A stretch of 64,000 nt of DNA from Clostridium pasteurianum (GTDB taxonomy: Bacteria > Bacillota > Clostridia > Clostridiales > Clostridiaceae), in contig NZ_MCGV01000001.1 of assembly GCF_001705235.1 (NCBI RefSeq), positions 1,798,001 through 1,862,000 on the forward strand, read 5' to 3'. This document shows, piece by piece, positions 1 through 8,279 of this stretch; the first letter of the stretch is position 1; the number at the start of each line of letters is the position of its first letter. The position numbers were made by a program, and so were the translations under genes. The notes beneath the pieces were generated by a model that ran no database searches, was not told where the DNA came from, and was given only the letters and a program-made list of their open reading frames with translations.

Positions 1-1347
1 CTTTCTATCCAAATTATGCTTATGATCTACATATATGAAACCATACTGCTTTTTATATCCATTAAGCCAACTTAGAAGGTCAATTACTGACCAAGCATAA
101 TAGCCTTTTACATTTATGCCTTCACTTATTGCCTGCTTTAGTGCTTTTAAGTGAGCTTCTATGAACTTAATTCTAGGCATATCTAAAATTTCATCTTCTA
201 CAATTAGGTCCTTATCCCCTAGACCGTTTTCAGTAATATAAAGCTTAACATCCCCATATTCAGCTTTTAGTTTCTTAAGTCCCTCAACTAATGATTCAGG
301 TGATATTTCCCATCCCCATTTGGTGTATACCTTATCATCCATTTTTACTGTTTTATAGAATCCATCAAATGACGGATTTCCTGGTGCTCCTGTCGAATTT
401 TCCCTTGTCCTTTTAAATTCCCCTGTGTCATGATTTTTAATTACTCTCTGTGGTTGATAATAGTTAAGTCCCATGAAATCATTCATCGGTGCTGCTTTCT
501 TTAATATAGCTAATTCATCATCAGTCCAATCAGGAAGCCATCCTTTTTTCTCAATGTTTTTGATTACATATTCAGGATATTTTCCCTTTAGTACTGGATC
601 ATAGTACCATGCAATTTCATATTGATTTGCATGATGAGCAGCTGCCTTATTTTCTTCTTTATCATCAACACTAAATGCTGGAGAAAATACATTTGTAATT
701 CCTATTTCTCCATACTGTTTTAGTTTTTTATACTCAATAACAGATTTTGCATGGGCAACAAATACATTATGAGTTGCCTCGAAATACTTTTTAACATCAC
801 CTGATATCCCTGGAGGGTGAGCCCCTGATATATATCCATTAGTACAAAATACTATAGTTTCATTAAACGTAATCCAATGCTTAACCCTATCGCCGAATGA
901 TTCAAAACATGTCTTAGCATAATCTACAAAGGCATCAATAGTTTCCTTATTTATCCAACCACCTTTTTCCTGTAATGCTTGAGGCATATCCCAGTGATAC
1001 AATGTAACAAAAGGAACAATTCCATATTTTAAACATTCATCAATTAGATTGTTATAAAATTCAAGTCCTTTTTTGTTAACCTTTCCATCGCCATTAGGTA
1101 TTATCCTTGGCCATGAAACAGAAAATCTATATGAATCGAGCCCCATTTCCGCCATCAACTTTACATCTTCTTTATATCTATGGTAATGATCTATTGCAAC
1201 ATCTCCATTAGTACCTTCAAAAGTTTTACCGGGTATTTTAGTAAATACGTCCCAGTTAGATACTCCCTTCCCATCTTCATTCCATGCACCTTCTACCTGG
1301 TATGAAGCAGATGCAGCACCTAAAAAGAAATCTCTTGGAAATTTCAT
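1..1347 (-). CDS. bglA: 6-phospho-beta-glucosidase, GH1 (3' end cut by window)
   Basis: Glycoside hydrolase family 1 enzyme; the C-terminus lies beyond the window edge, so 449 codons are visible of a usual ~470. The start is the ATG at 1347, preceded by AAGGAGG. The acid/base Glu is E163 in ITFNET (family TFNEP, with Thr replacing Pro) and the nucleophile is E373 in ITENG. S426, K433 and Y435 (SWLNGYKKQY) have the Ser-x6-Lys-x-Tyr spacing that binds the phosphate of PTS-imported disaccharides in 6-phospho-glycosidases. It should therefore hydrolyse cellobiose 6-phosphate or a similar beta-glucoside phosphate in the cytoplasm. It is the third gene after IIA and IIB under the sigma-54 promoter at 2085-2101. 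No IIC gene is visible, and it may lie beyond the left edge. Confidence 0.93.
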   Translation of the reverse strand, partial: MKFPRDFFLGAASASYQVEGAWNEDGKGVSNWDVFTKIPGKTFEGTNGDVAIDHYHRYKEDVKLMAEMGLDSYRFSVSWPRIIPNGDGKVNKKGLEFYNNLIDECLKYGIVPFVTLYHWDMPQALQEKGGWINKETIDAFVDYAKTCFESFGDRVKHWITFNETIVFCTNGYISGAHPPGISGDVKKYFEATHNVFVAHAKSVIEYKKLKQYGEIGITNVFSPAFSVDDKEENKAAAHHANQYEIAWYYDPVLKGKYPEYVIKNIEKKGWLPDWTDDELAILKKAAPMNDFMGLNYYQPQRVIKNHDTGEFKRTRENSTGAPGNPSFDGFYKTVKMDDKVYTKWGWEISPESLVEGLKKLKAEYGDVKLYITENGLGDKDLIVEDEILDMPRIKFIEAHLKALKQAISEGINVKGYYAWSVIDLLSWLNGYKKQYGFIYVDHKHNLDRK

Positions 1348-1384
1348 TTTATGCCTCCTTAAACTATATTATCTATAAGTAATT

Positions 1385-1696
1385 TTATTTTTTACCTAAA
1401 ACCTTTAATACATGTTTTAAAACCTTTTCTCCATTGAGCATTCCATAATCTGCAGGATTAATTACCTCTACAGGAACACCTTTTGGTTCAAATATTCCCT
1501 TTGCTTTTGGTAAAAGAAATTTAATTTGAGGTCCTAAAAGAGCTATATCTGTCTTATCAGCATAATCAATCATTTTAGCTTGTGGATAAGCCGCAATTTC
1601 AGCCTCTACATTATTTTTTTCAGCAGCCTTTTTCATTTTTGTAACTAACATACTTGTTGACATACCAGCACTACAGAATAATAATATTCTAATCAT
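1385..1696 (-). CDS. celA: PTS lactose/cellobiose-family IIB component
   Basis: Small cytoplasmic phosphotransferase of 103 aa, full length for the family. The phosphorylated residue is Cys8 in the N-terminal P-loop LLFCSAGMSTSML, characteristic of cellobiose/chitobiose IIB proteins. It accepts phosphate from IIA and passes it to the sugar bound in the membrane IIC. It lies 18 bp downstream of IIA and 37 bp upstream of the GH1 gene, all on the minus strand, so it is the middle gene of a beta-glucoside uptake operon. Exact sugar (cellobiose, chitobiose or lichenan oligomers) cannot be told from the sequence; the neighbouring phospho-beta-glucosidase favours a beta-glucoside. Confidence 0.93.
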   Translation of the reverse strand: MIRILLFCSAGMSTSMLVTKMKKAAEKNNVEAEIAAYPQAKMIDYADKTDIALLGPQIKFLLPKAKGIFEPKGVPVEVINPADYGMLNGEKVLKHVLKVLGKK

Positions 1697-1714
1697 TTCT
1701 ATTCCCCCTAGTTT

Positions 1715-2041
1715 TTATTTTAATTTATTTGATAATGCATTGATTGACTTTGTCATTTCTATCATTTCAGTAATCAGATTTTTTTCTGATATCGTTGTCA
1801 TGAGTTGATCTTGCGCATGTACAAATAGTATTGAGACCTTTAAAGGTTCACCGCTTGCTTCCTTTTGGAGCATTGAAGTTTGTATATCATGAGCATTTCC
1901 TATTGCATCGTTAGCCTGTTTTATCAAACCATCTATCTCATCATATTTTTCTTCTCTCGCCTTAGTAAGTGCTTCATACATGTAATTTCTAGCATCACCG
2001 GAATAAATTATTATATTCATTATTATTTGTTCTATGTCCAT
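1715..2041 (-). CDS. celC: PTS lactose/cellobiose-family IIA component
   Basis: Three-helix IIA protein, about 108 aa. The start is set at the ATG of MDIEQIIMNI because a GGAGGGG ribosome binding site lies just upstream; a start five codons further out would lie within that site. The phospho-accepting His is H75 in LFVHAQDQL, the family motif. It takes phosphate from HPr and hands it to the IIB Cys8 next door. As first gene of the operon its start is 44 bp downstream of the -12 element of a sigma-54 promoter. The regulator encoded divergently carries PRD domains, which are commonly phosphorylated by PTS proteins, so IIA/IIB status probably feeds back on transcription. Confidence 0.92.
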   Translation of the reverse strand: MDIEQIIMNIIIYSGDARNYMYEALTKAREEKYDEIDGLIKQANDAIGNAHDIQTSMLQKEASGEPLKVSILFVHAQDQLMTTISEKNLITEMIEMTKSINALSNKLK

Positions 2042-2084
2042 ACCTAACCCCTCCATACAAATACTTTTTTACACTTATTTTCTA

Positions 2085-2101
2085 TAGCAAACGCCGTGCC
2101 A
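2085..2101 (-). promoter_or_regulatory. sigma-54 (-24/-12) promoter of the cellobiose PTS operon
   Basis: On the minus strand the sequence reads TGGCAC, 5 nt, TTGCTA, matching the RpoN consensus TGGCAC-N5-TTGCW with correct GG/GC spacing. It lies 44-60 bp upstream of the IIA start. The divergent gene encodes a sigma-54-dependent activator, which supports the assignment. Confidence 0.9.
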
Positions 2102-2158
2102 AACACTTATTATTATTCAAAACCCTTTATTTATCGACATTTATTAATATACCTTTTT

Positions 2159-2214
2159 AGTGTTTAAGTTGTAAAACTAGTGTTTATATGTAAATATTAT
2201 AGTGTTGAAACACT
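2159..2214. promoter_or_regulatory. candidate upstream activator boxes for the LevR-type regulator
   Basis: Two direct AGTGTTTA boxes (2159-2166, 2179-2186) and an inverted pair AGTGTT-GA-AACACT (2201-2214) lie 58-130 bp upstream of the sigma-54 promoter, the usual place for enhancer sites. A further TAAGTGTTT copy (minus strand) lies beside the -24 element. Binding by the divergent activator is inferred from position and symmetry. Confidence 0.55.
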
Positions 2215-2288
2215 TTTTTTACATTCCATAGAATTTTAGGAAATTTTATTGTATAATTTATGTATTAATTATATTGTGGGGGCGTACT

Positions 2289-4997
2289 ATGAACAGAAGA
2301 GAACAGATATATAATAAATTATTAAAAATGGAAAAAGGCACTAAAATTTCAGCTCAAGCTCTTGCTCAAATGCTAGATATAAGCAGATCTAATGTAAGTC
2401 ATGAACTCAACAATTTATGTAAAGAAGGCAAAATATATAAGACTTCTGGAAGGCCTGTTCTATTTTTTGTTTCAAACACTATAAACACTAAGAAAAAAAA
2501 TAAACTAGATGAATTTGTAAAACACAACATAAGTTTAAAACAAGCAGTAGAACAATTAAAAGCTGCAATATTGTACCCTCCAAACGGTATGAACTGTTTA
2601 ATACTTGGTAACACTGGTGTAGGTAAATCAATGTTTGCATCTTTAATGCACGAATACGCTATAGAGATGAATGTAAAAGAAAAAGATTCTCCTTTTATAA
2701 CTTTTAATTGTGCTGATTATACTAATAATCCTCAACTACTTACTTCGCAATTATTTGGTATTAAAAAGGGGACTTATACAGGTGCCGACAGTGATAGAGT
2801 TGGTTTAATAGAAAAGGCAAATGGTGGAATTTTATTTTTAGATGAAGTACATAGACTTCCTCCAGAGGGTCAGGAGGCACTTTTCACTTTTTTAGACAAA
2901 GGTACTTTTAGAAGGATGGGTGATGATAAATTACGAAAATCAAACGTCCTTATAATATCCGCTACAACAGAAAATCCTAATTCAGCACTTTTAAAAACTT
3001 TTACTCGTAGAATTCCTATGCTAATTACTATCCCATCTATTTCAGAAAGAACACTTGAGGAAAGACTTTATCTCATAAAGACCTTCTTCAAAAATGAAAG
3101 CAAAAAATTAAATAGAGATATTTCTGTTTCACTTAATACCATGCGAGCTTTTCTTTCATATGATTGTCCAAATAATATAGGACAACTTAAAAGTGATGTC
3201 CAACTAGTATGTGCAAGAGCTTATTCCGAATTTCTCACTGGCGTTATGCGTGATGTTAGAGTAAGTAGTAAATTAATACCTCTATATGTAAAAGAAGGGC
3301 TTTATAAAGAAAAAGAGCACAGAATACTATGGAATAAATTAATGGGTGATGAAATAGAATATTTTAAATTTTCAAGTAAAGAATCAGATGAATCAAATGA
3401 AGATAATCATGATGCAAGCAACATTAACATATACGAATATATAGAGCAAAAGCTTAAAACTCTAAAAGATAAGGGAATTCCTAATATAAATATAGAAAAT
3501 ATTATTGAAAAAGATATAACAAAATATTTTAACAAATATATAAACGGAATTTCAGAAGAATTAAACAAAAAAAATCTTGTTAATATACTAGGAGAAGATA
3601 CCCTAAATTTTGTAGATAAACTAATCTATCAAATTGTTATTTCTCTTAGAAAAAATATAAGCAATAATGTGTATACCGCTCTTGCTCTTCATATAAACAC
3701 TTTAATAACTAGAATAAACAATAATAAAACTATTATAAATCCAGAACTGAAAAAAATTAAAACTTTATATCCTAAAGAATACAAGATAGCTTTAGATGCA
3801 AAAAAACAAATTGAGAATTACGTAAATCATTCTATTCCCGATGATGAAGCCGGATATATAGCCTTATTTATAGTAAATAATGATGAAAAATCTCCTGCAA
3901 AAGTTATTGATACTGTAAAAATAATTATAATTGCACATGGTAAATCAACTGCTACTTCTATGGCTGATGTTGCAAACACTTTGCTTGAGGAAAATTCAGT
4001 AATAGGGCTAAACTGCCCCCTCGATGTAAAACCATCCGTTGTTTTAGGTGAGCTTAAGGAAACCGTAAAGAAGAACTTTTCTACAAGTGGCTACATTCTT
4101 CTTGTGGATATGGGCTCTCTCACAACTTTTGGTGATATTATAAAAAAAGAATTCAACATCCCTGTAAAAGTTTTTCCACTTGTATCAACACTACATGTTA
4201 TAGAAGCCGCAAGAAAATCTATGCTTGGGCTTTCAATAGATGAAATCTTTGACAGTATACTTACAATAAATTCATATAAGCATATAACTCAGCACTCAAA
4301 TGAGATACCTGTAAAAGTATCAAAAAAGAAGATTGCTATAGTAACTGCTTGCTTAACAGGTGAAGGTGGTTCTCTAGCTATAAAAAGTTTTCTAAATAGC
4401 AACTTAAAATATGATAAAGATTTATTTGAAATAGTATCATTAAACTGCCTCGATAAAAATCATTTTAAAAAGAAACTTATAGCTCTTAGTGAACAAAAAG
4501 AAATTTTATTTTTAGTTTCATCTTTCCCTGTAAATTTAAATATAAAACAGTATAGTATGCATGATGTTTTAAGCATGAGTGCACTAAATGAACTTCAAGA
4601 TCTTGTTGACACAAAATCTGTAGTATTAAAACTTTCATTGATCTTAAAAGAAAACATAGACAATATAGACGGTAAACAATTATATGATGATATATATGCC
4701 TTTATAAAAAGAGTAGAAATGAAACTCAAACTAAAAGTAGATGACGATGCATTTACAGGACTGGTACTTCATATAGCCTTTGCCATAAGCAGATTAAAGA
4801 AAGGAAATCATTCTGTTGAATATCCAGATAAGGATAATTTTATCAAAAACAATGCTGAAATCTATTCGATTATAAAAGAAAACTTTGTTTATCTATATAA
4901 TAAGTACTTAATTGAATTTTCAGATAGTGAACTATGCTACATTACAAGTTTCTTTTTAGGTGTACAGGGAGAAGGAATCGTGCTGAAGGAACATTAA
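2289..4997 (+). CDS. LevR/CelR-type sigma-54-dependent PRD activator
   Basis: About 902 aa. Starts at the ATG of MNRREQ with GTGGGGG upstream. Order of domains: N-terminal winged HTH (1-70); AAA+ sigma-54 activation domain (about 75-320) with Walker A GNTGVGKS (about 107-114) and Walker B ILFLDEVHRL; PRD1 (about 430-540, ALALHIN); EIIA-Man-like domain (IIIAHGKSTATS); EIIB-Gat-like domain (IVTACLTGEGG); PRD2 (about 790-895, GLVLHIAF). The sigma-54 contact loop is GTYTGA where the family has GAFTGA. It should activate the divergent PTS operon from the boxes at 2159-2214, with activity set by PTS phosphorylation of PRD and EII histidines. The last nine codons coincide with the start of the first tandem repeat copy, so the C-terminus may have been altered by that repeat. 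Confidence 0.92.
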   Translation: MNRREQIYNKLLKMEKGTKISAQALAQMLDISRSNVSHELNNLCKEGKIYKTSGRPVLFFVSNTINTKKKNKLDEFVKHNISLKQAVEQLKAAILYPPNGMNCLILGNTGVGKSMFASLMHEYAIEMNVKEKDSPFITFNCADYTNNPQLLTSQLFGIKKGTYTGADSDRVGLIEKANGGILFLDEVHRLPPEGQEALFTFLDKGTFRRMGDDKLRKSNVLIISATTENPNSALLKTFTRRIPMLITIPSISERTLEERLYLIKTFFKNESKKLNRDISVSLNTMRAFLSYDCPNNIGQLKSDVQLVCARAYSEFLTGVMRDVRVSSKLIPLYVKEGLYKEKEHRILWNKLMGDEIEYFKFSSKESDESNEDNHDASNINIYEYIEQKLKTLKDKGIPNINIENIIEKDITKYFNKYINGISEELNKKNLVNILGEDTLNFVDKLIYQIVISLRKNISNNVYTALALHINTLITRINNNKTIINPELKKIKTLYPKEYKIALDAKKQIENYVNHSIPDDEAGYIALFIVNNDEKSPAKVIDTVKIIIIAHGKSTATSMADVANTLLEENSVIGLNCPLDVKPSVVLGELKETVKKNFSTSGYILLVDMGSLTTFGDIIKKEFNIPVKVFPLVSTLHVIEAARKSMLGLSIDEIFDSILTINSYKHITQHSNEIPVKVSKKKIAIVTACLTGEGGSLAIKSFLNSNLKYDKDLFEIVSLNCLDKNHFKKKLIALSEQKEILFLVSSFPVNLNIKQYSMHDVLSMSALNELQDLVDTKSVVLKLSLILKENIDNIDGKQLYDDIYAFIKRVEMKLKLKVDDDAFTGLVLHIAFAISRLKKGNHSVEYPDKDNFIKNNAEIYSIIKENFVYLYNKYLIEFSDSELCYITSFFLGVQGEGIVLKEH

Positions 4998-5660
4998 AAG
5001 AATTCTAATAAATCTTGATATAAAAATCATAAAATCCTTAGATACTTCAATGTTATTATACGCCAGGCTTTGGCAAAACCTATCACCTGCTGACGAACAC
5101 AGCAATGTCAGCACCTTACAGATTAATGATATCCAATACACATTATTTACGTCCAAAATTCCGTAGGCACGGAAGAATCTTTTCCTTGCCTTACTTCTAA
5201 AGTGAAATAACAGTGCTGAATGAACGATTTAAAAAAATCCTAATAAATCTTGATATAAAAATCATAAAATCCTTAGATATTTCAATGTCACTATACATAG
5301 TGTTTTGTCAAAACTATCACTTGCTGACGAGCACAGCAATGTCAGCTAATACACATTATTTACATCCAAAATTCCGTAGGCACGGAGAAATTTTTTCCTT
5401 GCTTTACTCCTAAAGTGAAATAACAGTGCTGAATGAACGATTTAAAAAAATCCTAATAAATCTTGATATAAAAATCATAAAATCCTTAGATACTTCAATG
5501 TTATTATACGCCAGGCTTTGGCAAAACATATCACCTGCTGACGAGCACAGCAATGTCAGCACCTTACAGATTAATAATGGCTAATACACATTATTTACGC
5601 CCAAAATTCCGTAGGCACGGAGGAATTTTTTCCTTGCTTTACCCTCAAAGTGAAGTAACA
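4980..5660. repeat. three tandem copies of a 213-233 bp non-coding repeat
   Basis: Copies begin at 4980, 5213 and 5426 with GTGCTGAANGAAC. Each has two modules. The first ~85 bp (AATAAATCTTGATATAAAAA and CTTAGATA..TTCAATG) matches one arm of the long palindromes at 5647-5839 and 31635-31872. The second holds an inverted repeat GCTGAC..GTCAGC, then TTCCGTAGGCACGG and TTTTTTCCTTGC. The middle copy lacks about 20 bp present in the others. Copy 1 overlaps the last codons of the upstream regulator. Short open frames inside the copies have no ribosome binding site or recognisable product. The copies and the adjacent palindrome fill the 830 bp between genes. Confidence 0.85.
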
Positions 5661-5839
5661 ATATTTTGAGAACGATTTAAATAAAATTGTATAAATCTTA
5701 GGGTGATATTTTGAAAAGACTTAGAAATTTCAATTTGTCTGAACGTTAGTGAGTTATTGAAATTTCTTAGGATTTTTAAAATATCACCCTTAGATTTATT
5801 AATTTTATTTAATGTTCCAAAATATTGTTACTTCACTTT
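5647..5839. repeat. long palindromic element A
   Basis: About 193 bp in which the outer ~85 bp arms pair with each other (outer arm AAAGTGAAGTAACAATATTT) around a ~20 nt apical loop. The right end overlaps the last four codons and stop of the minus-strand gene at 5828. Read on the minus strand, the loop carries AACTCACTA and CAGACAAATT, also found in the elements at 7964 and 31635. It would form a very stable hairpin in RNA from either strand and could terminate transcription both ways. Confidence 0.85.
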
Positions 5840-6184
5840 TTCATTGAGCTTCATATACGAATAATCTACTATGTCACCGCAGCTTACTTTATCTCTTTTA
5901 AGCTCTCTGCAAATTTCAGTTCCATAATCTTCCTTTACTTCATCCATAAATTCCTTTACATACTTTCTAGCATTATTCTCTTCGTCATTATTTTCTCTGC
6001 CTTTTAAATATCCAATTATCATAGCAGAAGCTCCTACTGCTCCACAAAGGCTTCCTGATGAAAAGCCTCCACCCATACCACTTCCTATTTTAACCGGTAT
6101 ATCTGTATTATGTTCTTCATTAAAAGCCTTTATTATAGACTCTGCACAATTAAAGCCTTCTTTTAAGTATTCAGATGCTTTCAT
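5828..6184 (-). CDS. C_GCAxxG_C_C family putative redox protein
   Basis: Small soluble protein, 118 aa, with the cysteine pattern that names this family: C13 in FNCAESIIKAF, a central GSGMGGGFSSGSLCGAVGA block, then Cys in CRELKRDKVSCGDIV. The conserved cysteines suggest a redox or metal/cluster role, but no reaction is known for the family. It starts at an ATG with AAAGGAG and follows a rhodanese gene by 13 bp, in an operon headed by an ArsR repressor, pointing to sulfur or thiol stress. The 3' end runs into palindromic element A, whose arm encodes the last residues (EKVK). Family assignment is firm; function is not. Confidence 0.85.
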   Translation of the reverse strand: MKASEYLKEGFNCAESIIKAFNEEHNTDIPVKIGSGMGGGFSSGSLCGAVGASAMIIGYLKGRENNDEENNARKYVKEFMDEVKEDYGTEICRELKRDKVSCGDIVDYSYMKLNEKVK

Positions 6185-6197
6185 TTTTTACGCTCCT

Positions 6198-6518
6198 TTA
6201 TTTAATTAATTTTCCTTTATATGAACCTGTTCCACCTTCAACATTAACTACATTAAATCCTTTTTTATAAAGTTCATTACAAGTTCGCTTACTTCTCATA
6301 CCTGATTGACATATAATATGATATTCTTTGTTTTTATCGAGATACTTTATAGAATTCTCAATTATAGAATTCATAGGTATATTTTTAGCTTTAGGTAAAT
6401 GCCCTCTCTTATATTCATCTGGTTCTCTCACATCTATTAAATTTATATTTCCTGAAATACTATCCACTTCATTAACATTTATAGATTTAAATTTACTTTT
6501 ACCAAAGAAAAACATCAT
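6198..6518 (-). CDS. single-domain rhodanese-like sulfurtransferase
   Basis: 106 aa, one rhodanese domain without signal peptide or second domain. Visible landmarks are LIDVREPDEYKRGHLPKAKN (CH2A-like) and the active-site loop CQSGMRSKR, in which Cys would carry the persulfide; the six-residue loop is typical of bacterial thiosulfate or polysulfide sulfurtransferases such as GlpE/PspE. The start codon overlaps the stop of the upstream ArsR gene by 4 bp (ATGA), with GAGGAGG inside that gene, implying translational coupling. Cytoplasmic sulfane-sulfur handling together with the downstream C_GCAxxG_C_C protein is the likely role. Confidence 0.88.
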   Translation of the reverse strand: MMFFFGKSKFKSINVNEVDSISGNINLIDVREPDEYKRGHLPKAKNIPMNSIIENSIKYLDKNKEYHIICQSGMRSKRTCNELYKKGFNVVNVEGGTGSYKGKLIK

Positions 6519-6820
6519 TTTTCCTCCTCACAATAGTTCTTTCTTAAAGTTTCCATCACATTTATTATTTTCTTATCTTTTATAAAATAAGTAATGTTAA
6601 GTCCTTTTTTACTATTATCCAGTATGCCGTTTGATTTTAAAATAGATAAATGCTGCGACAAAGCTGATTGAGTCAAATTTTGCATTTTTTCATGAAGCTC
6701 ACTGACATTCATTGGTTTATTAATTAAATAGCAAAGTATCATAAGCCTGTTTTCATTTGCTAGTACTTTAAGAATTTCAGAGATTTCCTTTGACTTTTTT
6801 AATATCATATCATCTATCAT
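6515..6820 (-). CDS. ArsR-family transcriptional repressor
   Basis: 101 aa winged-helix protein with the ArsR pattern LANENRLMILCYLINKPMNV and recognition helix TQSALSQHLSILKSNGI. It heads the rhodanese/redox-protein operon, overlapping the next gene by 4 bp. Start ATG is preceded by GAGGTGATGTA. Its promoter is a consensus sigma-A promoter whose -10 region lies within a 23-bp perfect palindrome, the arrangement expected for autorepression. A lone C30 and the late Cys in NYCEEEK are the only cysteines, so a classical CxC metal site is absent; the inducer could be a reactive sulfur species or something else. Confidence 0.88.
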   Translation of the reverse strand: MIDDMILKKSKEISEILKVLANENRLMILCYLINKPMNVSELHEKMQNLTQSALSQHLSILKSNGILDNSKKGLNITYFIKDKKIINVMETLRKNYCEEEK

Positions 6821-6852
6821 TACATCACCTCAAACTATATAAGTAATTTCTA

Positions 6853-6891
6853 ATATACTTATATTATAAGTATATACCTTAATGTTGTCAA
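6853..6891 (-). promoter_or_regulatory. sigma-A promoter with overlapping ArsR operator
   Basis: On the minus strand: TTGACA (6886-6891), 17 nt, TATAAT (6863-6868), a perfect consensus. A 23-bp perfect palindrome centred on 6864 (6853-6875, half-site ATATACTTATA) covers the -10 element. It lies 33 bp upstream of the ArsR start. The remaining 6892-7145 stretch before the next gene shows no other supported feature. Confidence 0.88.
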
Positions 6892-7145
6892 CATAAATTA
6901 TTATTATCATTGATTTTATTTTTGCCCAAAATGCATAATATAGTCTTAAACAAATTATTATTCCTGTATTATCTAAACATGACTAATTATTAAGGCAATT
7001 CTATCAAATTTTTTACCCTTTTTTAACCATTTTATAGATATTTATGGTTCAAACCAAAATAAAAATACAATTGCTTTTATTTAACATTAGTATTAAACTT
7101 TAAATAAGAAATTTTATTTTATAAAACAAAAGGGGAGAATTTATC

Positions 7146-7967
7146 ATGGAAATTTCAAATGAAGATGTTTTAACTATTGCTGAAAATATTTTAGAGTACA
7201 TGCCAGAACTTTTTGATAATAAAGCAATTTTATGTTTAAGCAATACTGAAAAAGTTCTTAAGGTATCTGGAAATACTAGCCTACCAATAAATATTTCCGT
7301 TGGATATGCTATACCAGATTCAATAAAATATGCTATCAATGCGGGTGTTCCTGAAACACATGATATTGATGAAAATAAATATGGTATTCCTCTTAAAGAA
7401 TATATTATACCTATAAAAAGTTCAGGTAAAACTATAGGTGCTATCGCATCTGTAAAGACCGTTGAAGCAAAAGTTAAAATACTTGGTTTGTCAGAAAATT
7501 TAGCAGATTCAATATCAAATATATCTGCTGCTATACAAGAATCAACTGCAAATATTCAAACACTAAGTGAAACTAGTAAAAACATATTATTAAATGTAGA
7601 TAAAGCTACAGAAAACACTAAAAACAGTGGAAGCGTACTTAAATTTGTACAAAATGTAGCAAAGCAAACTAATCTTCTAGGCCTAAATGCATCAATTGAA
7701 GCTGCTAGAGCTGGTGAAGCTGGAAAAGGATTTAGTGTTGTAGCACAAGAAATAAGAAAACTTTCTAATTCTACAAGTGATTCAATAAAACAAATAAATG
7801 ATGTATTAAAGAACATAGAAGAATCTGTTGAAGGAATAGCAGATAAAATCAAAGCTTCTAATGAATCATTTGATACACAAGCTGCTTCTTTTGAAGAAAT
7901 CTCAGCTTCTGTTCAAGAAATAAATATAAATGCGAAAACAGTTGAAGAAACTGCAAAAACACTGTAG
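7146..7967 (+). CDS. soluble methyl-accepting chemotaxis-like protein
   Basis: 273 aa with no membrane segment. Residues 1-110 form a small sensory region; 115-273 are a coiled-coil MCP signalling domain with the hairpin tip motif [20 protein letters not shown] that contacts CheW/CheA. The signalling domain is short, with only a few heptads on each side of the tip, and there is no HAMP domain. It would act as a cytoplasmic receptor or as a signalling protein in a cytoplasmic array. RBS AAGGGGAGAA precedes the ATG. The stop codon lies inside the first bases of palindromic element C. No chemotaxis genes are adjacent. Confidence 0.88.
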   Translation: MEISNEDVLTIAENILEYMPELFDNKAILCLSNTEKVLKVSGNTSLPINISVGYAIPDSIKYAINAGVPETHDIDENKYGIPLKEYIIPIKSSGKTIGAIASVKTVEAKVKILGLSENLADSISNISAAIQESTANIQTLSETSKNILLNVDKATENTKNSGSVLKFVQNVAKQTNLLGLNASIEAARAGEAGKGFSVVAQEIRKLSNSTSDSIKQINDVLKNIEESVEGIADKIKASNESFDTQAASFEEISASVQEININAKTVEETAKTL

Positions 7968-8148
7968 AAAAGTAATAACTCGGAACATAAAAAGAAAGTC
8001 ATAAATCTAAGAGTGAAATTGTAAATATTCTAAGGAAATTTAATAACTCACTATCGTTCAGACAAATTAAATTTTCTAAGACTATTTACAATTTCACTCA
8101 AGATTTATTGACTTTCTTTTTAATTGTTCCGAGTTATTACTTTTCTAC
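7964..8148. repeat. long palindromic element C
   Basis: 185 bp: arms of roughly 80 bp beginning GTAGAAAAGTAATAACTCGG and ending with its complement, around a loop containing AACTCACTATCGTTCAGAC. The element starts within the stop codon of the MCP-like gene. Stem sequence differs from elements A and B, but the loop and the CTAAG/AATAAATCT landmarks are shared. Confidence 0.87.
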
Positions 8149-8169
8149 AATTGGAATGTTAAAGGAAAA

Positions 8170-8250
8170 TTTTTCTCCGTTGCTCTACGAAAAATTGACG
8201 CTGACATCGCTTCGCCCGTCAGCTTGAGAGCAACTCACCTGGGAGAAAAA
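8170..8250. repeat. hairpin module related to the tandem repeat
   Basis: Nested inverted repeats: TTTTTCTCC/GGAGAAAAA outside, GTTGCTCT/AGAGCAAC, then GCTGAC/GTCAGC (8200-8223) inside. Read on the minus strand, the core and its flank (GCTGACG..GCGATGTCAGC, CGTAGAGCAACGGAG) align with the second module of the tandem repeats at 4980-5660 (GCTGACG..GCAATGTCAGC, CGTAGGCACGGAG). It sits directly beside palindrome C, and together they fill the 312 bp between genes. Confidence 0.65.
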
Positions 8251-8279
8251 TCAAAAACAATTTGACTAGCTTATAAACT

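Noticed and set aside
5213-5413. A 66-codon open frame in the tandem repeat region
   Set aside because: It lies wholly in a repeat copy, has no ribosome binding site, is not kept open in the other two copies and matches no family.
5647-5839. Possible insertion sequence at the long palindromes
   Set aside because: No transposase frame exists in or near any of the three elements, and no clear target-site duplication was seen by eye, so they are reported as repeats only.
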